From positions 1 to 33,581 of the forward strand of contig MSJH02000246.1 of the NCBI GenBank assembly GCA_001931875.2: a stretch of DNA of 33,581 bases, read 5' to 3'. Shown here piece by piece: positions 21,142 through 31,022 of this stretch. Position 1 is the first letter of the stretch. Each line of letters opens with the position of its first letter. The notes under the pieces were generated by a model. It was not told where the DNA came from and ran no database searches. It worked only from the letters and a program-made list of their open reading frames with translations. Position numbers and translations under genes: made by a program. This DNA is from Byssochlamys sp. IMV 00236 (lineage: Eukaryota; Ascomycota; Eurotiomycetes; Eurotiales; Thermoascaceae).

Positions 21142-22819
21142 ATGTTGAAATCATTTGAATCTCTTTTTGACATTTATACAGTCTATGTACAACATCCTGT
21201 CATTTCCAAATGGCTGGCTTTTGTTCTCTTCCTGTCCCTTTTTCTAAATACCTACTTGTTAAACATAACAAAGCAACAACAACAACAGCAGCAACTAAAA
21301 CAAGAGCAACAACAGCAAAAAGTCGTTGCAGAGCCTGTTTCCACAGATACACCCCAAAAACCTGTTACCAAAAAGCCTGTCAAGCCAAAACGAAAACATC
21401 ATCATCATTCTGACATCGTCCGTCCTGTCGAAGAAATTCTCGGTTTACTTGCTACTCCTGATGCTCTCTCTGATGAAGAAATAATTTCTATTGTTCAAGC
21501 TGGAAAGCTTGCACCTTATGCATTAGAAAAGGTCCTGGGTGATTTTGAAAGAGCTGTCATCATTCGTCGAGCTTTAATCTCACGTGCATCCCTGACAAAG
21601 ACTCTTGAGCACAGTTTATTACCTGTAGCAAACTACCACTATGATAAAGTGATGGGCGCCTGCTGTGAAAATGTCATTGGATATATGCCCATTCCAGTAG
21701 GCGTGGCAGGTAAGACGAAGGGTATTTTAAAACTCATTTGCTAACGACGAGTGTTATGTAGGTCCAATGAACATTGATGGTGAACTGATTCATATTCCTA
21801 TGGCAACAACAGAAGGTTGCTTAGTAGCATCAGCAGCTCGTGGATGTAAAGCAATCAATGCGGGAGGTGGTGCAATTACTATAGTGACGGCAGACGGAAT
21901 GACCCGTGCTCCTTGTGTTGAATTTCCTTCGATCACACGTGCTGCTGAATGCAAGCAATGGATAGAACATGAAGGAAAGGACATTGTAGCAGAAGCATTC
22001 AACTCAACTTCACGTTTTGCTCGTGTCAAAAAATTAAAGGTTGCTATAGCTGGTAGACTGGTGTACATTCGATTCTCTACTACAACTGGAGATGCTATGG
22101 GCATGAATATGATCTCTAAGGGCTGTGAAAAGGCGCTTTCAAAGATTGAGGAATACTTTCCTGACATGCAAATAGTTTCTCTCTCTGGTAACTTTTGTAC
22201 TGACAAGAAGCCTGCTGCCGTGAATTGGATTGAAGGACGTGGAAAGTCTGTTGTTGCAGAAGCCGTGATACCTGGACCTGCTGTTGAAAAAATCTTAAAG
22301 ACCACTGTGAGCGCTCTTGTTGAATTGAATATATCAAAGAACCTTGTAGGTTCAGCGATGGCTGGCTCTGTTGGTGGTTTTAACGCACATGCAGCTAATA
22401 TCCTTACAGCTATTTACCTTGCAACTGGTCAAGATCCTGCCCAGAATGTAGAAAGCTCCAACTGTATGACATTGATGAAGGCCATAAATGACGAAAAAGA
22501 CCTTTATATATCTTGTACCATGCCCTGTATCGAAGTAGGCACCATTGGTGGCGGCACCATTTTACCTCCTCAGCAAGCAATGCTAGATATGCTTGGTGTT
22601 CGTGGTCCTCATCCAACTGAACCTGGTGCAAACGCTCGTCGCTTAGCCGGCATCATCTGTGCTGCAGTTATGGCAGGCGAACTTTCTCTTTGTGCTGCTT
22701 TAGCTGCTGGTCATCTTGTGAAGGCACACATGGCACATAATCGCAATACTCAACCTATTTCTGCTACACCACCAGCTACACCAGCTGAACCTGTTCCTGG
22801 AAGTTGTATTAGATCATAG
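21142..22819 (+). CDS. HMG-CoA reductase, short form with one membrane helix
   Basis: Two exons (21142-21709, 21762-22819; intron of 52 nt with a CTAAC branch point) give 541 residues. The enzyme reduces HMG-CoA with NADPH to mevalonate, the committed step of sterol and isoprenoid synthesis. Residues 20-40 form one hydrophobic helix ([20 protein letters not shown]), resembling the last helix of full-length fungal reductases. A glutamine-rich and basic linker follows (residues 45-90). The catalytic domain is complete: [16 protein letters not shown], the [17 protein letters not shown] block with the catalytic Glu, [25 protein letters not shown] with the catalytic Lys, [12 protein letters not shown], and a C-terminal [11 protein letters not shown] with the catalytic His. 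Seven N-terminal helices and the sterol-sensing domain are absent, so membrane sterol feedback through that domain is not expected. It could be a paralogue beside a full-length gene elsewhere. Confidence 0.94.
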
Positions 22820-22984
22820 ATAGAAAAGTAATACATCGATAGTTAATAATAATAATAGTTTAAATCTTTATAAACACATCCCTATAGAAGGATACTAATT
22901 ACCATCACCTAATCTTTTGTTATAATCCGTTGAGAACTTTATATTCGTTGATCTCTTTTAGTTTTACTGCTCTCAAATAGGTCA

Positions 22985-23290
22985 TTTTTGAACTCAATTT
23001 CACATTGAAAGAAACAATGAAAGCAATTTGCAAAAACGGTTTGAATGGGTCCAAAAATGGGAGGATACCGACATAGACTTTACGAAGAATTGTGTATTTA
23101 TAGATGAATCATGATTCTACTTAAATTTGAGATGTTGTAGAGTATTGGCCTAAAAAGGGCACGGAAGCAGTACTTACTACTCCCAGTTACAAAAGCTCCA
23201 TTACACACTGTTATTGGAGCAAATATCAATTCTGGATGTTGTCAATATGTGTCTGAGAGAGACCGATTGCTTGCAAAAAGATAAAAATAC
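22985..23290 (+). pseudogene. Tc1/mariner (IS630-type) transposase remnant
   Basis: From 22992 one frame reads TQFHIERNNESNLQKRFEWV, then KWEDTDIDFTKNCVFIDES, the block around the second catalytic Asp of Tc1/mariner DDE transposases. It then meets TGA at 23112-23114 (a Gly position in relatives) and TAA at 23151-23153. After a one-base shift it continues as KGTEAVLTTPSYKSSITH, and after another shift as TVIGANINSG, matching the usual order after the DE block. N- and C-terminal parts are missing. It is clearly inactive. Confidence 0.8.
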
Positions 23291-23339
23291 AAGATGATAA
23301 AAAAAGAAAGGCTACCCTACCTAAAAAGGCTCAACCTAA

Positions 23340-23400
23340 AATGTATGCTCTACTGTAAGATTATACTCGAGTTATCATAATGATTTATATCAAACACGTC
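23340..23400. repeat. Dispersed repeat, copy C (about 60 bp)
   Basis: Matches the right-hand end of copy A at 4089-4150 (ATGTATGCTCTACTGTAAG, TATACTCGAGTTAT, TAATGATT and CAAACACGTC blocks) and the corresponding part of copy B. It lies between two transposon remnants, supporting a mobile origin for this repeat family. Confidence 0.75.
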
Positions 23401-23699
23401 AACTGCCTTCCACCAACTGAAATAATAGAGGTAGATACAGGCACAGAGACAGAAAAAAGGGAACATCAGCAAAAGTACCAAAGGACAATAAAAGAAGTAA
23501 CCAATAGCAATAGTCAATCCATGTATTTGGCAACCCAATCCAACCCTCTCCGAAGGGCAATCACTCTACACGTGCTGGCATTTCGTTCTTGAGGAAGCTG
23601 CAGTATGAAATTGTTATTAATGTCGATGATAGTCATAACGAACGTTAACTTAATCACATACCTTCTGCTTCAACTTTATCTCCCTCTTCTTATCTCTTT

Positions 23700-24292
23700 C
23701 TCTTGAAGCAATCCACCTTGCTTCCGGCCTTATGCGTATAAGTATTGTCATTGGCATACCGTTTCACTGAGACACTCTTCAAATTCGTCTCTTCAATAAC
23801 GACAAGCACTGGAATATACTGCAAATCGTTCGAAACACTCCACCTTGATGACTCCAAAGGAAAAACAACAAGGATCCCGCATGACCAAGACAATTATGAT
23901 TCATACGCATTCAGATCCATTTCTCTGTCCTGTCACGACATACATGGTCTACGTTTCTTGCCTCGCTTCGAGCAAATACTACACAGCTCACCAAGCATTC
24001 CTTCGGTCACTATTCATTGTCTCTTTTGCTCGCTAACAGGCCGCTTGCAACTGATCGGGTCAGACCGCATCTTTAAGCATATTCGATGAATAATGATACA
24101 TGTAGGTAAACCGAATGACGCTCTTGTTCCCAAGTCAAGGGCCTTAGGCGTTACACTGGTCACTCAAGTCGGCATCTCAGTGTAAGACACTGTGGCTCAA
24201 GACAACTGGTCTTCGAAGACTATCTTTTTGATTTCTACCGGATTTCTTCAGTGACAAACAATAATCTCACAATAGCTACTCTGGATCAATAA
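23700..24292 (+). pseudogene. Tyrosine recombinase remnant (DIRS/Crypton-like)
   Basis: One frame from about 23848 reads TPKEKQQGSRMTKTIMIHTH then SDPFLCPVTTYMVY, the conserved middle of fungal transposon tyrosine recombinases. A frameshift near 23975 leads to SIPSVTIHCL and GSDRIFKHIR, then a TGA at 24087-24089. The same frame goes on through PKSRALGVTLVTQVGISV, which should hold the box II arginine, to TAA at 24183-24185, then VAQDNWSSKTIF. A last frameshift gives FDFYRISSVTNNNLTIATLD, with the tyrosine expected to be the nucleophile, and TAA at 24290-24292. At least two frameshifts and two internal stops make it dead. The part 5' of 23848 is too decayed to define the start. DIRS versus Crypton cannot be decided without the rest of the element. 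Confidence 0.75.
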
Positions 24293-24548
24293 TCAAGATC
24301 ACAAAGCTCTAAGTATCATCATAGTTACACTTGAATTAATCTTGGCTGTTTCTGTCCCCCTCTCCTCTCAGTTTCTGTGTCTCTTTACTCGTTACATGCT
24401 CACTCAAGAAGATAGGTAAAAAGGATTTTTTTTATTACTGTATCATTATGAAAGATAGGATTTGTATTTCTGGAAACAGTTTGTCTTCTTTTGGAAATGG
24501 TCTTTATTTATTTTTAAAATTCATTATTACGTGTAACAAAGATGGTAA

Positions 24549-25873
24549 TTACCAAGTAGCTTGGTTATCGTGACTATTGCGGTGATTATACAACCAATCT
24601 AAGTCTTCATTGGTATCAGTGTGGGTAAGAGAAGGTGTTGGTGTAGCTGTTGCGGTGGCTGTAGCATCATCACCAGCATCACCTTCAAGTGCTTGAAGTT
24701 TAGCTAATGCTAAATCAAAAAAGTTGTTCAACTGATCAGGTGTTGTCAAGGCAGAGAAGACGCTTGTTAATTGGTTGATTTGGGTAGCAACATCAGGATA
24801 TTCTGCGGCTAATTGACCAGTGAAAGTCTTCCATTCTGTTTGTATTTGATCCACAGGTGTTTGGTTGGCTAATTCAGATTTAAGGGTTTGAATTTCAGAA
24901 ATGATTTTTTGACTGGCATTAGGGCCAGGAGTAGTAGTAGAAGAAGAAGAAGAGGTATCATCGCTGGAAGTGTCTTCACTGGAAGTATCATCGCTGGAAG
25001 CATCGTCTGAAGATTCTTCACTGTTGTTAGCAAGATCGTCCAGCTCATCTACAGCTGGGTTACTGCTGCTGCTGCTGTCGTCGTCACCAGAGGAAGCATC
25101 AGTGGAATCTGAAGGAAGTGCATCTAAATCAGCCAAAACACTGTTGATGCTGCTGTTACTGTGTCCATTAGACTTCTTTTTAGCAGCAGAAGTACTGTTG
25201 TTTCCAGAATGTCCAACCATGTTGTTATCTCTAGTATAATCACCCTCAATGACACGAAGACAACCATAGCCAGATCTTCCAGTATTACAATCAGCCTAAT
25301 AGAGAAATAAGTCAATTTAAGTAACATAAACTCAGAATCTATTTATAAACTGAGCTATTTACCTTGTCTTGGCAGCATCTAATGCAGAATCTCTCGATAT
25401 CAGGTTCAATTAAGTTTACAAAGTAGTTGTACCCCTTGCATTGTGCTCCGACAGGTTTACCATGAGCATGATTATCATATTGTCCTCCGCCATCATTAGC
25501 TCCGAGATTGTATTTGGTGCGATCAATGAAGCCTGTGATCTGAACATATTTACTGGTTCTCAAATAATGTGCCGTAGTAATAAAGCCTACATTTGTGTAT
25601 AAATACTACTGAATGTCATTATTAAATAAAGTGCTCACCTTGAGGAAATAGGTTGGCCTTTGGTACAGCATTCTGTTTAAAACAGAAGGGAATACCATTG
25701 TTTTCATTAGGGGCTACTTCAAGTCCAGGTTTGGGAGGAAGAAAAATACAGAAGTCATCTTGACTGTTGATAGTTGTCAAAGGATAATGGTTGCTGCTTG
25801 GTGCTGCAGCATTTACAAATGAAGAAGCTACGATGAAAACACTGGCTATAATGCTGCAACTAGAAAAGTGCAT
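24549..25873 (-). CDS. Secreted macrophage-activating-glycoprotein-like protein
   Basis: Three minus-strand exons (25639-25873, 25363-25586, 24549-25295) give 401 residues. A signal peptide (MHFSSCSIIASVFIVASSFV, cleavage near residue 22) is followed by a cysteine-containing core: SQDDFCIFLPPKPG, GIPFCFKQNAVPKA, TTAHYLRTSKYVQITGFID, KYNLGANDGGGQYDNHAHG, FCIRCCQDKADCNTGRSGYG. This order (DFC-F-PP, the RT-YVQ-TGFID block, GG--D-HG) matches the fungal family annotated as macrophage activating glycoprotein, best known in basidiomycetes, as I remember it. The C-terminal half is a Ser/Asp/Thr-rich linker (SSDDTSSEDTSSDDTSS) likely to be O-glycosylated, a helical stretch, and a hydrophilic end with no GPI-type hydrophobic tail. 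Its biochemical role is not known. It is divergent from the DHHC gene, with 153 bp between start codons. Confidence 0.85.
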
Positions 25874-26026
25874 TTTGTTGGTTAATGAAAAGAAAGAGAG
25901 AAAAGAGAGAGAGGGAAGCAAAAGTTATTTTTATTCTATTCAGTTACACAAGGAACCTCTCAATTGGCTTCACTATGCGGACTTTCTTTTTTTTTATATT
26001 TTTCTTTTTGCAACAACATATTCTCG

Positions 26027-27327
26027 ATGACAAAAATTGTAGATAAAGCAATACTAGGCATAGGTCCTATCTTTATAGTAATAGCAGTAGGACTGCTTGA
26101 TATGTGTGTACTTGCTTACTATTTGGTTGTATTTCCATACAGTCATTCATGGACAGATACCTCTTTAATCTACAAAATATACACCTGTTTCGTCTTAATG
26201 TTCACTCTTTATATCGTATATTCAATACACTTTCATTATTATATGGCTATCACTACACCACCAGGCGATATGAAAGAATATAAAAAATATAAAGAAGAAA
26301 CAGAGGAAGAGGTACTTTCTTTACGATAAAACTGAATACCCACCTGACAACCTACTACTAGAGTAATGCCTCAATGAGAACAATGCTGTTGGAAATGGAG
26401 GAACATGCTCAATTCCCAAAGACATGTAAAAAATGTAAAGTTTTTTCTTCAGCCCAATTTTTCTATGTTTCTATTCTTATCATTTTGTACATAGGCCACT
26501 TACCAAAACCAGAAAGGGCTCACCATTGCAGTGTATGCAACACCTGTATATTAAAATTTGACCATCACTGTAAAGTTCATCCCCTTTTCATCTTCCTGCA
26601 TAGACTCATTCTTTTTTATTCTAGGCCCATGGATTCATAACTGTGTTGGACACTTTAATCATCGATATTTTGTACTGTTTATGACATACCTCGTATTCGC
26701 AGCTGTATATTTTGTCATATGCGGATGGAGACCGTTTATGCTCTGCATGGATTTTACAGATCTTGATGTTTGTGAAAACAAAAAAAAAAGGGATACCATA
26801 CTTATTTTATGCATAGTGGCCCTACTATTTTCCTAGAGCACTGCTTGCATTTTCGTTTATATTGGCTGTTTGTATGGGACTTGCTATAGGTGCCTTATGC
26901 GGATGGCATTACTATTTGGTAAAAAGATTGGCATATCTTGATGATCCATGATTTACTCACATAATTACAGATTATGACAGCTCAGACAACAGTCGAATTT
27001 TATAATAATCACTATGACAGAGCAGTTTGTAAATCACAGGGAGAAATATTTGTAAACATGTATGATTTCGGTATTTTAGAGAATTTGAAACGTTTCTTCA
27101 ATGTTTGCGATCAATAGTAAGTCCAATTGAACACAAATATCATACAATTAAACATTCATTGCAGCCCTTGGTACAATATATTTTTGCCGCTCCCTGTTCC
27201 CCCAAGAGGCACAGGAAGAGTGTTTGAGAAATGTCAAGAGTTCTATACATTACCTGAATCAAGTCAAAGAGCTCATATTATATCACAGCAAGAGTGTCAA
27301 GACATTGAAGATCTTAAGGATATTTAA
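26027..27327 (+). CDS. DHHC-type protein S-palmitoyltransferase
   Basis: Seven exons (26027-26311, 26362-26434, 26495-26569, 26625-26767, 26817-26918, 26971-27116, 27165-27327) give 328 residues. The enzyme transfers palmitate to cysteines of target proteins at Golgi/ER-type membranes. It has two N-terminal helices (about 10-32 and 45-68) and a zinc-binding cysteine-rich domain reading [19 protein letters not shown], then [20 protein letters not shown] with the DHHC at about 142-145. Two more helices follow ([40 protein letters not shown]). A TTVEFYNN motif (the TTxE element) and a C-terminal [11 protein letters not shown] block are also present. The layout resembles the ZDHHC16 group. Introns 2 and 3 each split a Cys codon as T|GC. 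The true start is the ATG at 26027; the longer upstream frame lacks an in-frame ATG. Confidence 0.94.
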
Positions 27328-27739
27328 TAAATATATAGAATGGATTATTACCAATTCACGCGAAAATATAGCAATATACTATCTTTCCGTCATTTTTCCG
27401 CCTTTTTCCATCCTCTCTCTTTCCTTCTATGGAACACCTTTCAGGACTCTAGTGTTTCTTTTTTAAATGAAAAAGTGTGTGTTGCTATGACAAATTACTA
27501 GCCAACTATACTTATATCTAATTTCGAGGTATTTTTGACTCTATATTGATGGATATTAGTGAATTTCATTTTACGAGCATTTTGTGGAGTGGACGTGTTA
27601 CCTCAGCTGAAACATTTTTTAATTGCTATATTGTAATTATATTTATTGATTTGTGTTACTCAATGCATACTCTTCAACATATATAAAGCCATGAACTTTG
27701 GCGTCTCTTTGTTCACTATCTTTACATCTTTATATCAGA
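27328..27739. other. Intergenic region with the secreted-protein promoter
   Basis: AT-rich, no gene. It contains the DHHC gene 3' end and the TATA-bearing promoter of the next gene. Confidence 0.5.
27680..27687 (+). promoter_or_regulatory. TATA box of the small secreted protein gene
   Basis: TATATAAA lies 53 bp before the ATG at 27740, in the position expected for a strong TATA promoter with a short 5' UTR. It is the clearest core promoter I noticed in the window. Confidence 0.5.
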
Positions 27740-28288
27740 ATGCTCAAGGTTATCACTCTCTTATTTCTTGTAGCCGTTGCCCTTGTTACTGCTGCCACCA
27801 CTGACAGAGGCCATTACACTGTTAATGGCTTGGGTAAGAGAAAGCAACAAATTTTGAAAGCCGGTGGTGGAATCTGGGATATCGCTATTGCTATGCTCGA
27901 GAGCGATCACATGATTGCTGATTATGCCTATGGTGATAACAAGACCGAAGATTCTGCCAACTTTGGTATCTTTAAGCAAAACTGGTTCATGCTTCGCACC
28001 TCCACTTCTCAATTCAAGGGCAAGACAACTAGCCAATGGAAGGAAGGTACCATTCTCAACAAGAAATTGGCACAAGACATCAAGGCTAGACAAGAATCTC
28101 AAAAGTTCTACGGCCCTGACAAGTGGTTTGGCGGCCACAGATTCGGTGAAAGTGGTTTGAACAATCCCTATACCCAAGATATTACCAACTACAAGAATGC
28201 TGTCAACTGGATCCATGATCAACTTGCCAGTGATCCCAAGTACTTGGAGGATGATACCAGATTCTATGTTTCCGTTGTTGCTATCTAA
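27740..28288 (+). CDS. Small secreted protein of an uncharacterised family
   Basis: An intronless 182-residue frame. MLKVITLLFLVAVALVTAAT is a clear signal peptide. The mature part carries AGGGIWDIAIAMLESDHM, DYAYGDNKTEDSANFGIFKQ directly followed by NW, GPDKWFGGHRFGESGLNNPY and NAVNWIHDQL. I recall similar small secreted proteins in Mucorales, and possibly in actinobacteria, without an assigned function. The pattern of a Glu near the end of a helix followed by a GIFKQN turn recalls lysozyme-like/lytic transglycosylase folds, but that is only a guess. There are no cysteines in the mature part. The codons are richer in C-ending choices than in neighbouring genes (many AAG, ACC, AAC), which suggests high expression. 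A TATA box and a nearby AATAAA fit a compact, strongly expressed gene. Confidence 0.82.
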   Translation: MLKVITLLFLVAVALVTAATTDRGHYTVNGLGKRKQQILKAGGGIWDIAIAMLESDHMIADYAYGDNKTEDSANFGIFKQNWFMLRTSTSQFKGKTTSQWKEGTILNKKLAQDIKARQESQKFYGPDKWFGGHRFGESGLNNPYTQDITNYKNAVNWIHDQLASDPKYLEDDTRFYVSVVAI

Positions 28289-28305
28289 TTCATTTGTATT
28301 TATTT

Positions 28306-28311
28306 AATAAA
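28306..28311 (+). terminator. Likely polyadenylation signal of the secreted protein gene
   Basis: AATAAA lies 18 bp after the stop codon in an AT-rich 3' flank. Confidence 0.4.
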
Positions 28312-28339
28312 AGATTAAAGTATTAAAGCATATGACTTT

Positions 28340-29410
28340 TTATACTTGACATAGCTTCTGTAACCATGTCTGCATCAGCCGACTCTTGATGCTGTCTACT
28401 GGACCAAGTACCAACTGTGGTAAGCGCCCGCAGTTCTGCTAGGCAACATGGTCCTCGAGCAAAATCACTCATTTCAGATCGGCGCCAAAAACTGTAGCTC
28501 TTGTTTCCAGTTTATGATGCCTTACAATGCATAAACGCAGTATACAAGGCGGATAAACTACTCATCATCGCAAGGAGTTCAGCATCGCGTTTTTTACAAA
28601 GAGCCCCTGAGGAGTATTAGTTTGTATCCAGCAAAGTTATTTCAAATACCTATTTGGTCAATAAGAAAGGAGGAAAATTACAGCAATGGGTCAATAGTCC
28701 AAAGCCGACTGTATGTAGCCTTCCATAGTCCACCATTTCCAGTTTATCTTACTAAAGTAATAAAACTGTTAGCTTATCAACATGCTTATCTGTTTATTCA
28801 TCATTTATGAAATGATGCTTGATACTCTGATAAATGAGGACGTATCGCTCCATACTGAAGTTAGTCACCAACGCGTCCCTGATCATCTTTTTTATTCTTC
28901 ACAGAGTATTGTTAGTGAAAGCTTTGATTATACATGTATATATAAAGTACTTACATATCGCTTGTCTTTGGGTGGTTGGAGCGTTGAGGGCTTTGACGTG
29001 GAGCTGCTTGCAGCTACAAGTGGGCTTGACTGCAGCTCGTGAGTAGCATCGATTTTTTGATTCTTGGGTGAGGGTTCCTATGTCTCTTCCTCATCTCTGC
29101 TCCTTTTCTTGTCGATAAGGTCCGTGAGCATAAGACCCTTAAAGTCGTCGCTGCTGTGTCTGCTGGAATTGTGGGACGTGGTGGGCAGCGGTGCCCAACT
29201 GACCTCTACGGTAAAGCCGGACTCGAGGTCTTCTTCAGTGACTTCACTGAAAATGTAGTCTGGGAGCCTCTCTTTCTTGTTCTTGAGAGGCTCCTAGGGA
29301 CTGTTTTTTTGTTATTTCATTTTCTGCTAATGAATCTTGATCGCTTTAAATGCTTTTTTAGACAATACTGGAAGAAGGGCATCGAATGCTTAATTTGACC
29401 ATCACAGTCT
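28340..29410. other. Intergenic region with coding-like, GC-richer islands
   Basis: Two islands stand out from the AT-rich background. At 28350-28620 the minus strand gives CKKRDAELLAMMSSLSALYT, then SEMSDFARGPCCLAELRALT after a stop. At 29090-29300 both strands are open: plus reads VVAAVSAGIVGRGGQRCPTD and minus reads DYIFSEVTEEDLESGFTVEV. Composition and the stops suggest decayed transposon or gene pieces, but I recognise no motif. Confidence 0.35.
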
Positions 29411-29832
29411 GTGTTTAACTTTTTGAAACACGATCATCTGCCCTCAAAGGTGTTAATATCCAAATTTACTTTTGATCAAGGACTCTTTGATTGGATTTAG
29501 AAACGGAAGAGAAAGAAAGAAAGTAGACAACAGGAAAAGGTTCAATTGAGATAGTGTTGTTGGTACAAACAATGCTATTAATAAACGCGAATCCATTTGG
29601 GCGGCAACCTTCATCTACTCGCGTAATAGATAGCCCAACGAGACTCTTCAGCTCGTGTCACATCATCCTGTTCAAACTTTTCCCAAGGCACATTACATAA
29701 TCTTTACGCGGAACTTTTTTTTTCCCCGATGCAATAAAAAAATCTCCCTAAGGGGTTTACTATGGATTACTGCTTTTGCATAAATACCGAGCGCGGTTTT
29801 TTCTTTTTTTCTTTTTCTCTTATATTATCAAT
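29411..29832 (+). promoter_or_regulatory. Aldo-keto reductase upstream region
   Basis: The region before the ATG at 29833 contains pyrimidine-rich tracts near 29805-29820, an AGGGG at 29751-29755 that could be a stress-response-type element, and a CATAAATAC TATA-like sequence near 29779. The stress element is a five-base match only and may be chance. No gene is seen here. Confidence 0.3.
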
Positions 29833-30982
29833 ATGGTTTGTCAAAAGACTTTTACATTGTGAGTATAAGAAATAACTCTAGAGCAAATGTGATATACTCA
29901 TACAAGATAAAGAAACAACGGCAATAAAATTCCTGCTGTCGGTTTAGGCACTTGGCAAGCTAGTGAAGAAAACGATAGTGTTTACAAGGCCATCAAAACA
30001 GCTATTGCAGCTGGATATAGACATTTTGATACTGCTATGGCTGTGAGTACATATATCTATATATGCTTATTAAACAAAAGGGACTAATAATAACTAGTAT
30101 GGAAATGAAAAAGAAGTAGGTCGAGGTATTCGAGATGGATTAAAAGAAAATGGGCTGGAGCGAAAAGATGTTTTTGTCACCACCAAACTGGCGCCTATCC
30201 AAGCTCGTCCTTCAATTGTTCCTAAGGCATTTGAAGAATCTCTTGCTAAGCTTGATATAGAGTACGTTGATCTTTATATGTTACATTGGCCAGTTGCACT
30301 GAATCCTGAACCTGGTGTCATGATTCCTTTACGACCCGATGGTAGCCGAGATATTGATGAGCAGCTCAAAGGACGATTTGAAGATACCTGGGCAGCTATG
30401 GAGAAATTGCTGGAGACAGGCAAGGTGAAGAATCTCGGTGTAGCTAATTTCTCTATTCCCAACTTGGAACGTCTACTAAAGACAGCCAAAGTCGTGCCTG
30501 CTGTCAACCAAGTTGAACTTCATCGTAGGATATCTCCAAAAAATCAAATAGCAGCTTTTACTTATATTCTGTATAGCTTATTTACCTCAGCACAAACTCT
30601 TGGATTACTGCAACTCAAAGGGCATTCATGTTAGTGCTTACTCTCCTTTGGGATCCAGTCAGTCCACTTTATTACAAGATCCTGTACTGAACAAGATCGC
30701 TCAGGATCGTAACAAATCTGTCGCTCAGATCCTTCTTTCCTGGGGAGTGACTCGAAGTAGTGTGTTACCCAAAAGTGTCAATCCCGAGGTAAGTGACACA
30801 TATGATTGTAAATCCTGGAGCTAATGATTGTTGTTTTACTGCAGCGTATCCAATCTAATATTGATCTTATTGAATTGAACGATGAAGAGATTCAGCAAAT
30901 CAACGAAATTTCAAAGACAACGACAAAGAGATTCATTAGACCTGCATGGGGCGTACCTGTATTTGATGAAGATTTTGAATAA
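29833..30982 (+). CDS. Aldo-keto reductase
   Basis: Five exons (29833-29858, 29913-30042, 30098-30524, 30577-30788, 30845-30982) give 310 residues, the normal size of a monomeric NADPH-dependent aldo-keto reductase. The catalytic tetrad is visible: Asp48 in FDTAMA, Tyr53 as the first codon of exon 3 (YGNEKEVG), Lys82 in TTKLA, His115 in YMLHWPV. Other family blocks are KIPAVGLGTWQASEE, VKNLGVANFSIPNLERLL, NQVELHPYLPQHKLLDYCNS (restored by the intron 30525-30576), IHVSAYSPLGSSQ and the NADPH-binding VLPKSVNPERIQSN. It should reduce aldehydes or ketones in the cytosol; the substrate cannot be read from sequence, though glycerol dehydrogenase or D-xylose reductase-like roles are common in this group. 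The first exon is only 26 nt. Confidence 0.95.
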
Positions 30983-31022
30983 AAACAAGCGTTCATATTG
31001 AAAAAATAGTGTGTACTCTTTA

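Noticed and set aside
21790..22305. 171-codon antisense open frame inside the HMG-CoA reductase gene
   Set aside because: It lies wholly opposite the conserved catalytic domain and has no signal of its own; it is a shadow of the real frame.
25964..26026. Longer N-terminus for the DHHC enzyme
   Set aside because: There is no in-frame ATG; the first ATG nearby (25975) is in another frame.
27698..27739. Longer N-terminus for the small secreted protein
   Set aside because: The extension begins at TTG, not ATG, would bury the signal peptide, and overlaps the expected transcription start after the TATA box.
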